Made by a program: the position numbers and the translations under genes. The notes beneath the pieces were generated by a model. It saw only the letters and a program-made list of their open reading frames with translations. It was not told where the DNA came from and searched no databases. A stretch of DNA of 64,000 nt from Nitrospirota bacterium (GTDB taxonomy: Bacteria; Nitrospirota; Thermodesulfovibrionia; UBA6902; JAJYJJ01), in contig JAJYJJ010000003.1 in the NCBI GenBank assembly GCA_021789595.1, positions 62,001-126,000 of the forward strand, given 5' to 3'. Numbering within the stretch: the stretch's first letter is position 1; each line of letters starts with the position of its first letter. Shown here in pieces: positions 9,356 through 19,056 of this stretch.

Positions 9356-10682
9356 AGAGATTTTCAATGCTGCCCTGAAGGCTGTTGATCCCTATAAGTC
9401 TGTGAGCCTTCACATAGAAAAGATAAAGCTCGCCTTTCGGAATGGCATATTCAAAAGACTGATCATTGTCGGATTTGGCAAGGCATCTTCGCTTATGGCA
9501 AAGGCAATTGAGGATGGACTTAGCGATTTAATCAGTGAGGGGATTGTGATTACGAAATATGGACACGCTTTACCTCATGACGCAAATCCCCCCATCCCCC
9601 CTTTAGTAAAGGGGGGATGGGGATTATTCGAAACATTTGAGGCAGGGCATCCTGTGCCAGATGAGAATGGATTGAAAGCTACAGCGGAGATTGTAAGACT
9701 CCTGAAGGATGCAGATGAAAATACACTCGTCGTCTGCCTTATCTCAGGCGGAGGCTCAGCCCTCCTCGTCTCACCATATGAAGGCATCACACTTATTGAA
9801 AAACAGGCGATTACAAATTTGCTTCTTAAATCAGGTGCTGATATAAATGAGCTAAACACAGTCAGAAAACATATCTCAAGAGTCAAAGGTGGCAGACTTG
9901 CAGAAATCGCATACCCTGCAAAGGTAATCTCCTTAATCCTTTCAGATGTCATCGGTGACAGGCTTGATGTTATTGCATCAGGGCCAACTTCTCCTGATAA
10001 AACAACATATAATGATGCATTAAGAGTTTTAGAAAAATACAGGCTTATGGATAAGTCTCCCAAAGGCATCATTGAAGTTCTCAAGAGAGGCAAAGAAGGT
10101 CTTATTCCTGAGACACCTAAAGAGGGAAATAAAATTTTTGAACATGTGGAAAACATTATCATTGGTAGTAACAGGATAGTCCTCAATGCTGCAAAACAAA
10201 CGGCAGAAGAACTGGGGTTTCAGGCAGAGATAATATCTTCTGAACTTACAGGCGAGGCAAGGGATATTGGGAAATGGATCGCGGAAAAGGCGAAGGAGAT
10301 AAAAGGGTCAAGTAGCAAGGGTCAAGAGGTCAATGATTCAAGATGTTTAATCTCAGGTGGAGAGACGACTGTCACTGTAAAGGGCAACGGTCTTGGCGGA
10401 AGGAACATGGAGCTTGCTCTGGCTTTTGCAATGGGAATAGAAGGTGTTGAAGGGATTACATTGCTCTCAGCAGGCACAGACGGTACAGATGGCCCCACAG
10501 ATGCAGCAGGTGCAATTGTTGATGGAGAAACAGTTAAGAAAGCAAAAACGATTGGGCTTAATCCTGAAGAATACCTGAACAATAATGATTCATATAATTT
10601 CTTCAAAGGGATTGACGGTCTGTTCATCACAGGCCCAACAGGAACAAATGTTATGGATATTCAGATAATGGTGATAGAATGA
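9309..10682 (+). CDS. gckA: Glycerate kinase (MOFRL family) carrying in-frame repeat insertions
   Basis: ATP-dependent glycerate kinase of the GckA/TtuD type, normally giving 2-phosphoglycerate. SGGGSALL, the VRKHIS-RVKGGRLA region and the C-terminal MOFRL-type GTDGTDGPTDAAG motif are clear. The TTG start at 9309 has AAGGA 8 bases upstream and overlaps lolA by 47 bases; GTG at 9330 is the alternative. The protein is 457 residues. About residues 93-106 are encoded by a GC-rich palindrome (9585-9625) and about 333-345 by a heptamer-period repeat (10307-10340), both in frame. Adjacency to a sugar-phosphoglycerate phosphatase suggests glycerate handling tied to glycosylglycerate osmolytes. Confidence 0.88.
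   Translation: MNSRPRLVLNTNIILEEIFNAALKAVDPYKSVSLHIEKIKLAFRNGIFKRLIIVGFGKASSLMAKAIEDGLSDLISEGIVITKYGHALPHDANPPIPPLVKGGWGLFETFEAGHPVPDENGLKATAEIVRLLKDADENTLVVCLISGGGSALLVSPYEGITLIEKQAITNLLLKSGADINELNTVRKHISRVKGGRLAEIAYPAKVISLILSDVIGDRLDVIASGPTSPDKTTYNDALRVLEKYRLMDKSPKGIIEVLKRGKEGLIPETPKEGNKIFEHVENIIIGSNRIVLNAAKQTAEELGFQAEIISSELTGEARDIGKWIAEKAKEIKGSSSKGQEVNDSRCLISGGETTVTVKGNGLGGRNMELALAFAMGIEGVEGITLLSAGTDGTDGPTDAAGAIVDGETVKKAKTIGLNPEEYLNNNDSYNFFKGIDGLFITGPTGTNVMDIQIMVIE
9585..9625. repeat. In-frame palindromic element, copy 1 (inside gckA)
   Basis: A 41 bp near-perfect inverted repeat, with arms of about 19 bp of the form AATCCCC..CCCCCCTTTA. It translates in the gckA frame as NPPIPPLVKGGWG. 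Related copies lie in atpB (12938-12982) and fdhA (50192-50236). Confidence 0.9.
10307..10340 (+). repeat. Heptamer-type repeat inside gckA
   Basis: Degenerate short-period repeat (GGTCAAG/AGCAAG/GGTCAAG units) coding KGSSSKGQEVNDS in frame. Similar tracts occur in five other places in this window. Confidence 0.6.
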
Positions 10683-11539
10683 AAAAAACCATAATCTTCA
10701 CAGACCTTGATGGAACTCTTTTGGATTATTCAACCTACTCCTTTGAACCAGCCCTGCCTGCACTCCATTTACTGAAAGAAAAGGACATCCCCCTTATTAT
10801 CTGCTCAAGCAAGACAAAGAAAGAAATAGAGTATTACAGAGAAAAACTTGATAATCGCCATCCATTCATCTCTGAGAATGGGGGAGGAATATTTATACCA
10901 AAGGGCTATTTTGAGTTCAAAGTTCAAAATTCAGAGTTCACAGTAAAAGACACGGAAAAGAGGGTATTTTCAGGTGAAAATAATTATCATGTTATCAGAC
11001 TTGGTGCAAGATATTCTGATTTAAGGAAAGCAGTGAGAGAACTGCAATCAAAGGGTTTCAGGGTCAAAGGCTTTGGCGATATGACTGCAGAAGAACTTTC
11101 GGAGATAGCGAATATGAGCATTGAAGAGGCTGAAATGGCAAAAGAACGGGATTTTGACGAGCCGTTTATTTTTGAAGGGGATGAAACACAGATTCAAAAA
11201 CTTTCTGAAGCCATCGAATCAAAAGGTTTCAATTACACCCAGGGAAGGTTCTTCCATATCCTCGGTAACAGCGATAATGGAATGGCCGTATCTACTTTAA
11301 CTGAATTATACAAAAAGGGATTCGGCGAGGTTTTGACTGTTGCTGTTGGTGATAGCCCAAACGACATACCAATGCTTCAAAGGGTTGATTATCCAGTAAT
11401 TGTCCAGAAATCCGATGGCAGTTATGACTCACGAATAAATGTCCAGGACCTCATAATGGCAGAGGGCATCGGACCTGAGGGATGGGATAAGGCTGTTATA
11501 AAGCTAATAGGCCAAACTCCTACTTTTAAAGATCTTTAA
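10679..11539 (+). CDS. HAD-family mannosyl-/glucosyl-3-phosphoglycerate phosphatase
   Basis: HAD phosphatase of the MpgP/GpgP family, which removes phosphate from mannosyl- or glucosyl-3-phosphoglycerate to yield the compatible solute. D9-L-D11-G-T13 holds the nucleophile, ICSSK is motif II, and GDSPNDIPML is motif IV. At 286 residues it is full length. The ATG overlaps the gckA stop (ATGA). A GT81 glycosyltransferase that could make its substrate is at 55626. About residues 79-88 come from a repeat (10913-10941) in the cap region. Its 3' end overlaps the convergent atpD by 36 bases. Confidence 0.85.
   Translation: MKKTIIFTDLDGTLLDYSTYSFEPALPALHLLKEKDIPLIICSSKTKKEIEYYREKLDNRHPFISENGGGIFIPKGYFEFKVQNSEFTVKDTEKRVFSGENNYHVIRLGARYSDLRKAVRELQSKGFRVKGFGDMTAEELSEIANMSIEEAEMAKERDFDEPFIFEGDETQIQKLSEAIESKGFNYTQGRFFHILGNSDNGMAVSTLTELYKKGFGEVLTVAVGDSPNDIPMLQRVDYPVIVQKSDGSYDSRINVQDLIMAEGIGPEGWDKAVIKLIGQTPTFKDL
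10913..10941 (+). repeat. Heptamer-type GAGTTCA/AAGTTCA repeat inside the HAD phosphatase
   Basis: Tandem units of the GAGTTCA, AAGTTCA, AAATTCA, GAGTTCA kind read in frame as EFKVQNSEFT. It lies in the cap domain, where length variation is tolerated. Confidence 0.65.
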
Positions 11540-12127
11540 TCGATAATATGCCTCCCTCTCCCTTTCACCGATATACTGTGATATGGTCTTAATCTGGTGT
11601 TTCAAATCAGGCAAAACCCTCTCCTCTAAAACCCTTATCTTTCTTGTAGTTTTTAAAATCTCAGCCCCGAGTCTTTTTAACTTGCTCTCAAAGGTTGCGA
11701 TATTAAGCATTGACTCAAGAATCTTTTCGAAACTATAGATGCACTCCTCAAGGTGCGGTGTTGTTGAAAGATAGTCGTATCCTCTTTCATCAGTCCCTCT
11801 AACAGAAGACTCCTGTGCTATAACATCTCTGTATTTTAACCCCCATATGCTCCTTTCTGTTATCTCTACACCCATATCCCTTTTCGTTACGAGGGTTATT
11901 GATTCTATGTTATTCCGTCCCTCATGTCCGAGACTCAGCGCCAGCTCCTCAATGGCCTTTCCGTATGTATTCCTAATATCCTCCCTTGATCTGAGGAATG
12001 GCAATGTTGTACTGAGGAACTCCCTTATCAAAGCCTGTCTCCTCGCCTTGAGGATCCCTATGCTATTGGTCACTGACAGGGCATTGTCTTTAAGGAGTAA
12101 CAGATTTGTCCTTGTTGGGTGTATCAT
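11504..12127 (-). CDS. atpD: V-type ATP synthase subunit D
   Basis: Central-stalk rotor subunit of the A/V-type ATPase. The 207 residues begin with the family signature [10 protein letters not shown] and are mostly two long helices expected to form the coiled-coil axle. It is the last gene of the nine-gene operon and overlaps atpB by 4 bases. Its 3' end runs 36 bases into the convergent phosphatase gene, so no terminator fits between them. Confidence 0.93.
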   Translation of the reverse strand: MIHPTRTNLLLLKDNALSVTNSIGILKARRQALIREFLSTTLPFLRSREDIRNTYGKAIEELALSLGHEGRNNIESITLVTKRDMGVEITERSIWGLKYRDVIAQESSVRGTDERGYDYLSTTPHLEECIYSFEKILESMLNIATFESKLKRLGAEILKTTRKIRVLEERVLPDLKHQIKTISQYIGEREREAYYRLKIFKSRSLAY

Positions 12128-13497
12128 CTCACCTCAAGAGAAAATCTTTTCAGGATATTCAGACCTATATCAAGGGTCTCGTTTACATCCCTTCTTTCCA
12201 TCCTCTGATTCACAAATTCCCTTTCAAAGGCATCTGCAAAATCAAGCATCTGCCTGTCACTATCTGTCATCCCATCCCTGCCCACTATTGCCTCAAGCCT
12301 CCTGAGGTCCCTTCCCTTTGCATAGTATTTGTACAGATCGTTCGCTATCTTTCTATGATCGCCTCTTGTATGACCTTCACCAATGCCTCTCTGCATGAGC
12401 CTTGAGAGGCTTGGAAGCACATCCACCGGTGGGAATATCCCCTTCTGATGAAGTTCCCTGTTTAAGACAATCTGACCTTCTGTGATATAGCCAGTGAGGT
12501 CAGGGATGGGATGGGTAATGTCATCCTCTGGCATTGTCACAATAGGCAGCATGGTTACAGAACCAGGTATTCCCTTAATCCGTCCTGCCCGCTCATAGAT
12601 GGATGCAAGGTCAGAATACATATAACCAGGATAGCCACGCCTTCCAGGCAATTCCTCCCTTGCGGTGGATACCTCTCTCAGGGCATCACAGTAATTGGTC
12701 ATATCTGTTATTACCACAAGCACATCCATACCCTTTTCAAAGGCAAGGTATTCAGCAGAGGCAAGTGCAAACCTCGGTGCAAGGAGTCTTTCCATTACCG
12801 GCTCATCCGCCATATTCACAAAGGCAACAAATCCTCCCTTCATCTCCCCAAGGATATTCATATAGAAAGAATATTCATGATAGGTAAGCCCGATGGCAAC
12901 AAAGACCACAACAAAGTCCCCCTTCCCCCTATTTACGAATCCCCCCTCGCCCCCCTTTGCTAAAGGGAGGACGGGGGGGATTATTGCATTTTTCAGCATC
13001 CCTGCAGCCACTTCCTTTGAAGGAAGTCCTGCGCATGAAAATATTGGGAGCTTCTGCCCCTTTACAAGGGTATTGAGTCCGTCAATGACAGAAAAGCCTG
13101 TCTCGATAAATTCCTCAGGCCTTGCCCTTGCTGATGGATTTATGGGAAACCCTGTTATTGGTGACCACTTTTCAGGGATAAACATTGGCAATCCGTCTAT
13201 GGGTGCAAAAGAGCCATTGAAAATACGACCTATAATATCGGTGGAAAGGGGTGCCTTTTTGACTGTGTCAGCGAATACAATAGAAGTATTTTCTATATCA
13301 AGCCCGCGTGTCTCTCCGTAAACCTGTATCAGGACGGTTTTAGCATCTATCTTTAAGACCTCTCCGTCCATAATCCTGCCGTCAGGAGAATGAACCCTTA
13401 CTACCTCACCTATCCTTGCAGTAAAAACCTCATCTATAAATAATAGCGGGCCCCTGATGGAGGTGATGGTAGAGTATATATGCTCCGAGAGCCTCAT
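12124..13497 (-). CDS. atpB: V-type ATP synthase subunit B, with in-frame palindromic insertion
   Basis: Non-catalytic nucleotide-binding subunit of the V1 hexamer, 457 residues. The N-terminal barrel, the [10 protein letters not shown] segment that replaces the P-loop, and the [12 protein letters not shown] and [15 protein letters not shown] segments identify it. Between the LPIFSC..GMLKNA helix and the [10 protein letters not shown] strand the normal linker is replaced by about 20 residues encoded by a GC-rich palindrome (12938-12982) and a flanking fragment. The insert probably sits in a surface loop. Overlaps of 4 bases join it to atpA and atpD. Confidence 0.94.
   Translation of the reverse strand: MRLSEHIYSTITSIRGPLLFIDEVFTARIGEVVRVHSPDGRIMDGEVLKIDAKTVLIQVYGETRGLDIENTSIVFADTVKKAPLSTDIIGRIFNGSFAPIDGLPMFIPEKWSPITGFPINPSARARPEEFIETGFSVIDGLNTLVKGQKLPIFSCAGLPSKEVAAGMLKNAIIPPVLPLAKGGEGGFVNRGKGDFVVVFVAIGLTYHEYSFYMNILGEMKGGFVAFVNMADEPVMERLLAPRFALASAEYLAFEKGMDVLVVITDMTNYCDALREVSTAREELPGRRGYPGYMYSDLASIYERAGRIKGIPGSVTMLPIVTMPEDDITHPIPDLTGYITEGQIVLNRELHQKGIFPPVDVLPSLSRLMQRGIGEGHTRGDHRKIANDLYKYYAKGRDLRRLEAIVGRDGMTDSDRQMLDFADAFEREFVNQRMERRDVNETLDIGLNILKRFSLEVR
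12915..12982. repeat. In-frame palindromic element, copy 2 (inside atpB)
   Basis: The core, 12938-12982, is a 45 bp inverted repeat of the same family as the gckA copy. On the coding strand it reads [16 protein letters not shown]. The adjoining 12915-12937 looks like a partial second arm and codes NRGKGD. Confidence 0.88.
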
Positions 13498-15092
13498 TGA
13501 TTCCGAGAAACCCCCTCCCTGAGCCTTGAAATCGAAGAGTCGTAGAATTCCACAACCTCTCTGATTTTAGAGACAGTCTTTTCAGGCGGCGAAAAGGCAT
13601 CCTCTGCATATGCATTCTGGCAGAGGAACTCTATCCTTATCATCTCTGCTACCTTCATTAAAATCATATCCGCATCCTGAAGCCCTTCAACTCCGATAAT
13701 CTCAGCCACCTCCCTGAGCCTCTCCTCGGCCTGGAGCAGCTCCCTGCATCGCTGCATCAAACCTGCCCACTCAGATGATATCTGTTCATTGAAATGCCTT
13801 ACAATATCCTTTTCATAAAGGGAATAACTCTGAAAATAGTTGATTGCAGGGAAGTGCCTCCTGTGGGCAAGGGATGTATCCAGCATAAGAAAAGCACCTG
13901 CCGCTCTCAGACATGCCTGAGTAACTGGCTCTGTAAAGTCACCACCAGGAGGGGATACAGACAATACCATACTGAGGGAGCCAATCCTGCCGCTTAATGT
14001 CTCCACAACCCCTGCCCTCTCAAAAAACCCTGAGAGCCTTGAGGCAAGATATGTTGGATAGCCTTCCTCTCCTGGCATCTCCTCAAGGGATGATGATATC
14101 TCCCTTAATGCCTCTGCCCATCTTGAGAGGCTATCAGCTAAAAGCAGCACATGATAGCCCATATCCCTGTAATATTCGGCCATTGTGGCCGCTGTATAAA
14201 TGGATGCCTCCCTTGCTGCCACAGGCATATTTGAAGTATTTACAACGAGTATCGTCCTTTCCATCAATCCCCTTCCTGTCCATGGATCACTGAGGGTGGC
14301 AAACTCATCTATCAGATCTGCCATCTCATTTCCCCGCTCGCCGCATCCGACATACACAACGATATCCACATCAGCAGACTTTGCGATTGCCTGCTCAAGT
14401 ATGGTCTTTCCTGTGCCAAAGCCGCCAGGCAGAATAACAGTCCCTCCCCTTGCGATGGGAAAGAGGAAGTCGATGCACCGCTGGCCGGTCACAAGGGGTT
14501 CTGAAGGCGGGAACTTTCTTTTGTACGGCCTTGACATTCTTACAGGCCACTCATGACACCCAAAGATCTCTTTACCATCTTCTAACTTCCCGATAGGTTC
14601 ACCAAGGCTAAATTCACCATCTGTTATCCATACAATCCTCCCATCGCAATTACAGGTTATAAGGTGTTTGAATGCCCCCTCTTCAACATATCCAAGTATA
14701 TCGCCTGTCCTTACATCATCGCCTTTTCTCTTAAGCGGAGAAAATCTCCACCTTTTCATATGGTCCAGCGCATACATCTGTTTCCCCCTGATGATAAACG
14801 GTCCCATATCCTCTCTCAATCTTTTCAGCGGCCTCTGCAATCCATCGAACATGCCTGCAAGCAGTCCTGGCCCCAATCTCACAGTGAGGGGCATACCAAC
14901 TATGTTCACAGGCTCATCGATCCCCAGCCCCTTTGTATCCTCATAAACCTGAACCACCGCCCTGTCCCTGTCAAGCCTCACAACCTCGCCTGTGAGCATG
15001 GCATGTCCCACATAGAGCCTTTCGTAGAGTTTTAGCCCTGAAAACTCAACACTCACCGTGGGACCGGATATCCCCCTTATTCGTCTGGTCAT
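13494..15092 (-). CDS. atpA: V-type ATP synthase subunit A (catalytic)
   Basis: Catalytic subunit of the V1 head. The P-loop GGFGTGKT (about residues 223-230), [12 protein letters not shown] and [13 protein letters not shown] segments are intact. I start it at ATG 15092 ([12 protein letters not shown], the family N-terminus) and not at an upstream ATG at 15206, because that ATG lies inside atpF and 15092 overlaps the atpF stop by 4 bases. At 532 residues it is somewhat shorter than most archaeal-type A subunits (about 580). Confidence 0.94.
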   Translation of the reverse strand: MTRRIRGISGPTVSVEFSGLKLYERLYVGHAMLTGEVVRLDRDRAVVQVYEDTKGLGIDEPVNIVGMPLTVRLGPGLLAGMFDGLQRPLKRLREDMGPFIIRGKQMYALDHMKRWRFSPLKRKGDDVRTGDILGYVEEGAFKHLITCNCDGRIVWITDGEFSLGEPIGKLEDGKEIFGCHEWPVRMSRPYKRKFPPSEPLVTGQRCIDFLFPIARGGTVILPGGFGTGKTILEQAIAKSADVDIVVYVGCGERGNEMADLIDEFATLSDPWTGRGLMERTILVVNTSNMPVAAREASIYTAATMAEYYRDMGYHVLLLADSLSRWAEALREISSSLEEMPGEEGYPTYLASRLSGFFERAGVVETLSGRIGSLSMVLSVSPPGGDFTEPVTQACLRAAGAFLMLDTSLAHRRHFPAINYFQSYSLYEKDIVRHFNEQISSEWAGLMQRCRELLQAEERLREVAEIIGVEGLQDADMILMKVAEMIRIEFLCQNAYAEDAFSPPEKTVSKIREVVEFYDSSISRLREGVSRNQ

Positions 15093-15409
15093 AGATTCAG
15101 CCTCACATGATATCCAATTGCCCTTCTTATAAGCCTCAAGGCATAATCCTCCATTTCCACAACCGGCTTTTCCGGTGCAGGGAGGATAAGGAGGATTCCA
15201 TACCACCTTGCCTCCATCTCTCTCAGCCTTTCATCATTGAGACCCTTAATTAATCGTTCATCTATCACAACAACTCCGGTATCAGGTTCGCCCAATACCC
15301 TCTTAAGCGTATCCCCTGCTTCTTCCTGGCTAATGCTGTACTGCGTTACACCTGCAAGGCTGAATCCATATTCTGCATCATGAGGGGTTATGAAGACTAT
15401 TTTTTTCAT
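15089..15409 (-). CDS. atpF: V-type ATP synthase subunit F
   Basis: Small 106-residue central-stalk subunit. It has the Rossmann-like beta strands typical of the family (KIVFITPHDAEYGFSLAGV, then VVVIDERLI). It overlaps atpC and atpA by 4 bases each, inside a tightly coupled operon. Confidence 0.88.
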   Translation of the reverse strand: MKKIVFITPHDAEYGFSLAGVTQYSISQEEAGDTLKRVLGEPDTGVVVIDERLIKGLNDERLREMEARWYGILLILPAPEKPVVEMEDYALRLIRRAIGYHVRLNL

Positions 15410-16308
15410 TGTATTAACTCTCCTAAAAGCATTTCTTTATCCATATAGTTGCCGTAAAGAATAATGCTCTGATTCATTGTCTCTATATAGCACCTCCAGA
15501 GATAATCCAGTATAACTCCAGCACATAAAGGGTCTCTGATAAATCTCCTCAAAAAGGATGTCAGCCCTTTAAGCAGGGAATTCTCTATATTTGTAACATC
15601 GAGGTTTTCATTCATAATCCCTGTTAACTTATGGATAAGGGATAAAAGTCCTGAAGTATCCTGTTTGCCAGCTATTCGCCTGAGCCTTCCTTCCTTAATG
15701 CTGCCGCCGTGGATAAAGATTGGATAATCAGGTATGCCCCATCTCAGGTGTTTGTAGAGGGCGATGATGTTTCTTGAATCTATGAGATATGCAAAGAAAT
15801 CCCTTATAGTCGGATGGGGTATGGATCTGGCTGTATGCTCAAGATAAGTATTCGTTAATACCTGTTCTGCCCCCCTTAGTCCATCCTTTATAAAGATCTC
15901 CTTAAGTCCTCTGAGTTCAAATGAAAGGGGTAAAAGGGCCTCTCCAATATCCTCAATGGTAGTAAGGATGCTTGAGCCTCGTTTCAGTATATCCTTAAGG
16001 CCATCTGAAAGAAGGCTGAAACTCAGGAGTTCCTCTACTATCTCTTTACCTCTAATTCTGTATCTAAGACACAGGACAATAGTCCTGAGTTCTGCATAAA
16101 AGAAAAATGACCCGAATATATCCTGCAACTGCCGATTCATCTGGAGGTAAACCCACTGGTATTCCTTTAAAAGACACCTCCAGACACCTTCCGGGGATTC
16201 ACGGGCTATAGAATCCCTGTATCGCATCCTCCTGCCCCTGACCCTTGACAGGAGATACTCCGTGGGATAGCCCCTGTCCTCAATCTTCCGAAGCAGCTCC
16301 ATAAACAT
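15406..16308 (-). CDS. atpC: V-type ATP synthase subunit C
   Basis: Subunit C (AC39/d type) that connects the rotor ring to the central stalk. At 300 residues and strongly helical it is poorly conserved, so the call rests on size, the DSRNIIALYKHLRWG segment and operon position between E and F. It overlaps atpE by 29 bases. Confidence 0.82.
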   Translation of the reverse strand: MFMELLRKIEDRGYPTEYLLSRVRGRRMRYRDSIARESPEGVWRCLLKEYQWVYLQMNRQLQDIFGSFFFYAELRTIVLCLRYRIRGKEIVEELLSFSLLSDGLKDILKRGSSILTTIEDIGEALLPLSFELRGLKEIFIKDGLRGAEQVLTNTYLEHTARSIPHPTIRDFFAYLIDSRNIIALYKHLRWGIPDYPIFIHGGSIKEGRLRRIAGKQDTSGLLSLIHKLTGIMNENLDVTNIENSLLKGLTSFLRRFIRDPLCAGVILDYLWRCYIETMNQSIILYGNYMDKEMLLGELIQ

Positions 16309-16852
16309 CCCTGATTAATCCTGGCAGCATCTCCTGCCAAGCCCTCTCAAGCCTCTTTTTAAAGGTATTGGAAATATGTATCTTCCCGTCCCTTGTCATC
16401 ACCTCTAAACCTCCAGCGATACTGCTGTCATGGATTATCTCTGAGTCTGGAAAGTATTGTCTTGCAATATTTTCGTCTTCTGGATTGACCCTCACAATCT
16501 CCCATTTATAAGACGGCAGTTCACGAACAAGGATGCCAAAAACATCCTTATACCTTTCACCCCTCAAAATATGAAGAAAGCCGATTGCAAGTTGATAAAG
16601 ACGGTCTGACAGCTTCTTTTCTGACAGAAGTCTGATATTGCTTGCCTTTTTTCCTGCCTCTGAAACTACGGCCTCTGTCTCTTGTTTAACCGCTGATGAC
16701 TGCATCCTGCTGTATTTTTCTTTCATCTCCTCGATATTTTTAACAGCAGCAGCCCTGATCCTTTCAGCCTCTGTTTCTGCCTCCTGCCAGATTGCCTGGA
16801 GTTCCTCTTCGCCTGCCCTGCGAAGTGCGTCAATCAGCTCCCTGTAACCCAT
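16280..16852 (-). CDS. atpE: V-type ATP synthase subunit E
   Basis: Peripheral-stalk subunit of 190 residues. The N-terminal half is a long charged helix (ELIDALRRAGEEELQAIW onward) expected to coil with subunit H/G, and the C-terminal half is the globular domain that binds the V1 head, with VMTRDGKIHISNTF. One base separates it from the c-ring gene upstream. Confidence 0.87.
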   Translation of the reverse strand: MGYRELIDALRRAGEEELQAIWQEAETEAERIRAAAVKNIEEMKEKYSRMQSSAVKQETEAVVSEAGKKASNIRLLSEKKLSDRLYQLAIGFLHILRGERYKDVFGILVRELPSYKWEIVRVNPEDENIARQYFPDSEIIHDSSIAGGLEVMTRDGKIHISNTFKKRLERAWQEMLPGLIRDVYGAASED

Positions 16853-16853
16853 A

Positions 16854-17072
16854 TTATTTGATCATTAACAGTATCATCGCAGCTATCACAAATCCGAGTA
16901 TGACCATTGTCTCAGGGATGGCAAGCATGATAATAATAGTGCCGCTTAACTCGGGTTTTTCTGCGAGGCTGCCTGCACCGGCAGAGCCGATCCTTGATTG
17001 AGCCCATGCAGTTGCAAGGGCAGTGAGACCTATTGCAAGGGCTGCGGCTAAAGCCATCAGAACTTTTTCCAT
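16854..17072 (-). CDS. atpK: V-type ATP synthase membrane rotor subunit K (c-ring)
   Basis: A 72-residue single hairpin of two transmembrane helices, the short c-subunit form and not the duplicated four-helix NtpK. Helix 2 carries the ion-binding glutamate in P53-E54-T55, and helix 1 has Q25. Glutamine plus a glutamate followed by S/T is the pattern associated with sodium-binding rotor rings, so sodium coupling is possible. That is an inference. It lies 17 bases after an AGGAGG-containing stretch (CTCCTCC on the plus strand). Confidence 0.93.
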   Translation of the reverse strand: MEKVLMALAAALAIGLTALATAWAQSRIGSAGAGSLAEKPELSGTIIIMLAIPETMVILGFVIAAMILLMIK

Positions 17073-17141
17073 GACTCCTCCTTAATTTTATTAGAGCAGC
17101 AGACCAGCAGAACAGTAGTAAAAAGCTACTGCTCTGTTGCT

Positions 17142-19025
17142 CTACTCGCTTCTCTTTAGCGGTTCAAACTTCCTTCCTCCAGTTTCCATGAATTTACTGA
17201 AAAACTCCACATAATGCAGCCTCAGAGAGTGAATGGTTGGGGAAAAGACCCCAAGGATTATGTTGAGTATATGTAACAGTCCTGCCACAACCACTCCAAT
17301 CACAATATTCCCTGCCATCCCTGCAAACCTGTTAGCAACAAAGGCCAGAAGAACAGATGTAAGCCCGATGGCCATTATCCTTGCATAGGAGATTATATTG
17401 CCTATATTCTTCAGCAGCTCAAAAGGTGCAAGTAATCCGCCGGTAAAAAACAGAAGGGGTGTAAGGACTAGTATCGCTATTATAATTGGTTTTGTAAGCA
17501 GGTTCGGGAAGATGCCGAAAAGGGCTGCAACGAGGGTTATTATACAAACTGTTATAAATATATTTAGAAGCTTATACAGCGCCTCCTTCTTAGCCTTTTT
17601 CTTAAAGGTAGTTATAAGGCCCAACAAAAGACCAAGGACAATATGAACAATGCCAACAGTGACAGCAAAAAATAACACTGGTAAAACTGCTGTCCGCCTT
17701 TCAATGCAGAGAGGTTCAAGTCCAAAAAGCATACGCGGAAGTTCACCAAAAAATTCACCATAAAGTATACCGAAAAACACCGTGTAGATAGAAGATAAAA
17801 GGAGAATCTTTGATGCATCCTGGATGTTTCTTTTCCCCCTGAACCTTCTAATCATAAAGGAGGAGACAATTATAAGCATCAGGCCGTAACCAGCATCACC
17901 GAGTATCATCCCGAAGAACACAGGGAAGAATATGCCTATAAATGGTGTCGGGTCAAAGGATGAATATCTCGGCAGTGGAAGCAGTCTCACAAAAAGTTCA
18001 AAGGGCTTGAAATATGCTGGATTTCTGAGGACAACAGGCACCCGTTCAATGTCTTCCTCAAGTATCTCTTTTTCCTCGAGCACCAAGCTCCCTCCAAATG
18101 CATCGGTTAATTTTCCCCTGATTCTTTCCACATCTTCTGAGGGCATCCAGCCGTGTATAAAAAAGCACATCCTTGTTTCAAATACAGAGGCAGTAGCCTT
18201 GAGCAGGGAGAGCCTGTCATTTATCCACCCATTAATCCTGTGATAGATTGGCAGCCATCTGCGGGCAAACCTCTCCCTTTCCCTGTCTATCGCCTCAATC
18301 TCCGAGGATACTTCGGAAATCCTCCTTTTCAGATATGTTATCTTCTCTGGAAATGTGAGGGCACTGATGGAGGATGGGAAACTGAGTTCGGGAATATGTT
18401 CATCGCTGAGGGCATTCCTCACCCTTTCTGCCCGACCCTTCTCTGTAGTTATCAGTCCAACAATGGTGCCGTCTGCTGCATTGGCTGTAAGAAGTTCAAA
18501 TCTTCCATCTGTCAATGATGGCAGCATCTGTCTTAAATGCCCTACTGCATCAGGGTCTTTTATTGTAAGCCCTATAAAGTCAAGGTCATGGGCCTTTTCT
18601 ACGCCATTAAGGATGGACTCTATAGCCGACAGGAATACAGTGTAACGCCTGAGTTCAGTTATATCTTTTTGTAAGGCATCCCACTTCTGATATAAGTCCC
18701 TGCAGGTTATGATATGACCCTGAATTGTTTTAGCTATAACATCTATTATTGATAGAGGCTCAATGTAACTTGTTCTTACCATAATTTGTGGAAGATAAGA
18801 AAATAGTTCCTCAATCTTAGCACTGAGGTCCTCAAGGAAAAGTCTTTCTGATAGAGAGCTCGCATCAGGCAAAAAGGACTTGATATACCCTTCGTCTATC
18901 TTTCCAATAAACCCCACTGTGCTCGGCTCAATCTGGAATATCCCTGATTCCTGCAGCATGGAAAGGGCATTCTGAAGAAGACCTTTTGGTCCAACAATCT
19001 CAACCTTTGACATCTTAACTATCAT
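17142..19025 (-). CDS. atpI: V-type ATP synthase subunit I (membrane stator)
   Basis: Subunit a/I forms the ion half-channels and anchors the stator. Of its 627 residues about 1-340 are cytoplasmic with coiled coils and 350-620 hold about seven to eight transmembrane helices (GIFFPVFFGMILGDAGYGL is the family signature at the first). It sits between atpH and atpK as in other bacterial V-type operons. Confidence 0.92.
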   Translation of the reverse strand: MIVKMSKVEIVGPKGLLQNALSMLQESGIFQIEPSTVGFIGKIDEGYIKSFLPDASSLSERLFLEDLSAKIEELFSYLPQIMVRTSYIEPLSIIDVIAKTIQGHIITCRDLYQKWDALQKDITELRRYTVFLSAIESILNGVEKAHDLDFIGLTIKDPDAVGHLRQMLPSLTDGRFELLTANAADGTIVGLITTEKGRAERVRNALSDEHIPELSFPSSISALTFPEKITYLKRRISEVSSEIEAIDRERERFARRWLPIYHRINGWINDRLSLLKATASVFETRMCFFIHGWMPSEDVERIRGKLTDAFGGSLVLEEKEILEEDIERVPVVLRNPAYFKPFELFVRLLPLPRYSSFDPTPFIGIFFPVFFGMILGDAGYGLMLIIVSSFMIRRFRGKRNIQDASKILLLSSIYTVFFGILYGEFFGELPRMLFGLEPLCIERRTAVLPVLFFAVTVGIVHIVLGLLLGLITTFKKKAKKEALYKLLNIFITVCIITLVAALFGIFPNLLTKPIIIAILVLTPLLFFTGGLLAPFELLKNIGNIISYARIMAIGLTSVLLAFVANRFAGMAGNIVIGVVVAGLLHILNIILGVFSPTIHSLRLHYVEFFSKFMETGGRKFEPLKRSE

Positions 19026-19056
19026 GCATCACATCCCAAAAGTCCTGCGACCTTTT

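Noticed and set aside
13605-15206. Longer start for V-ATPase subunit A at 15206
   Set aside because: The extra 38 residues lie inside atpF and do not resemble the family; ATG 15092 matches the conserved start and overlaps the atpF stop.
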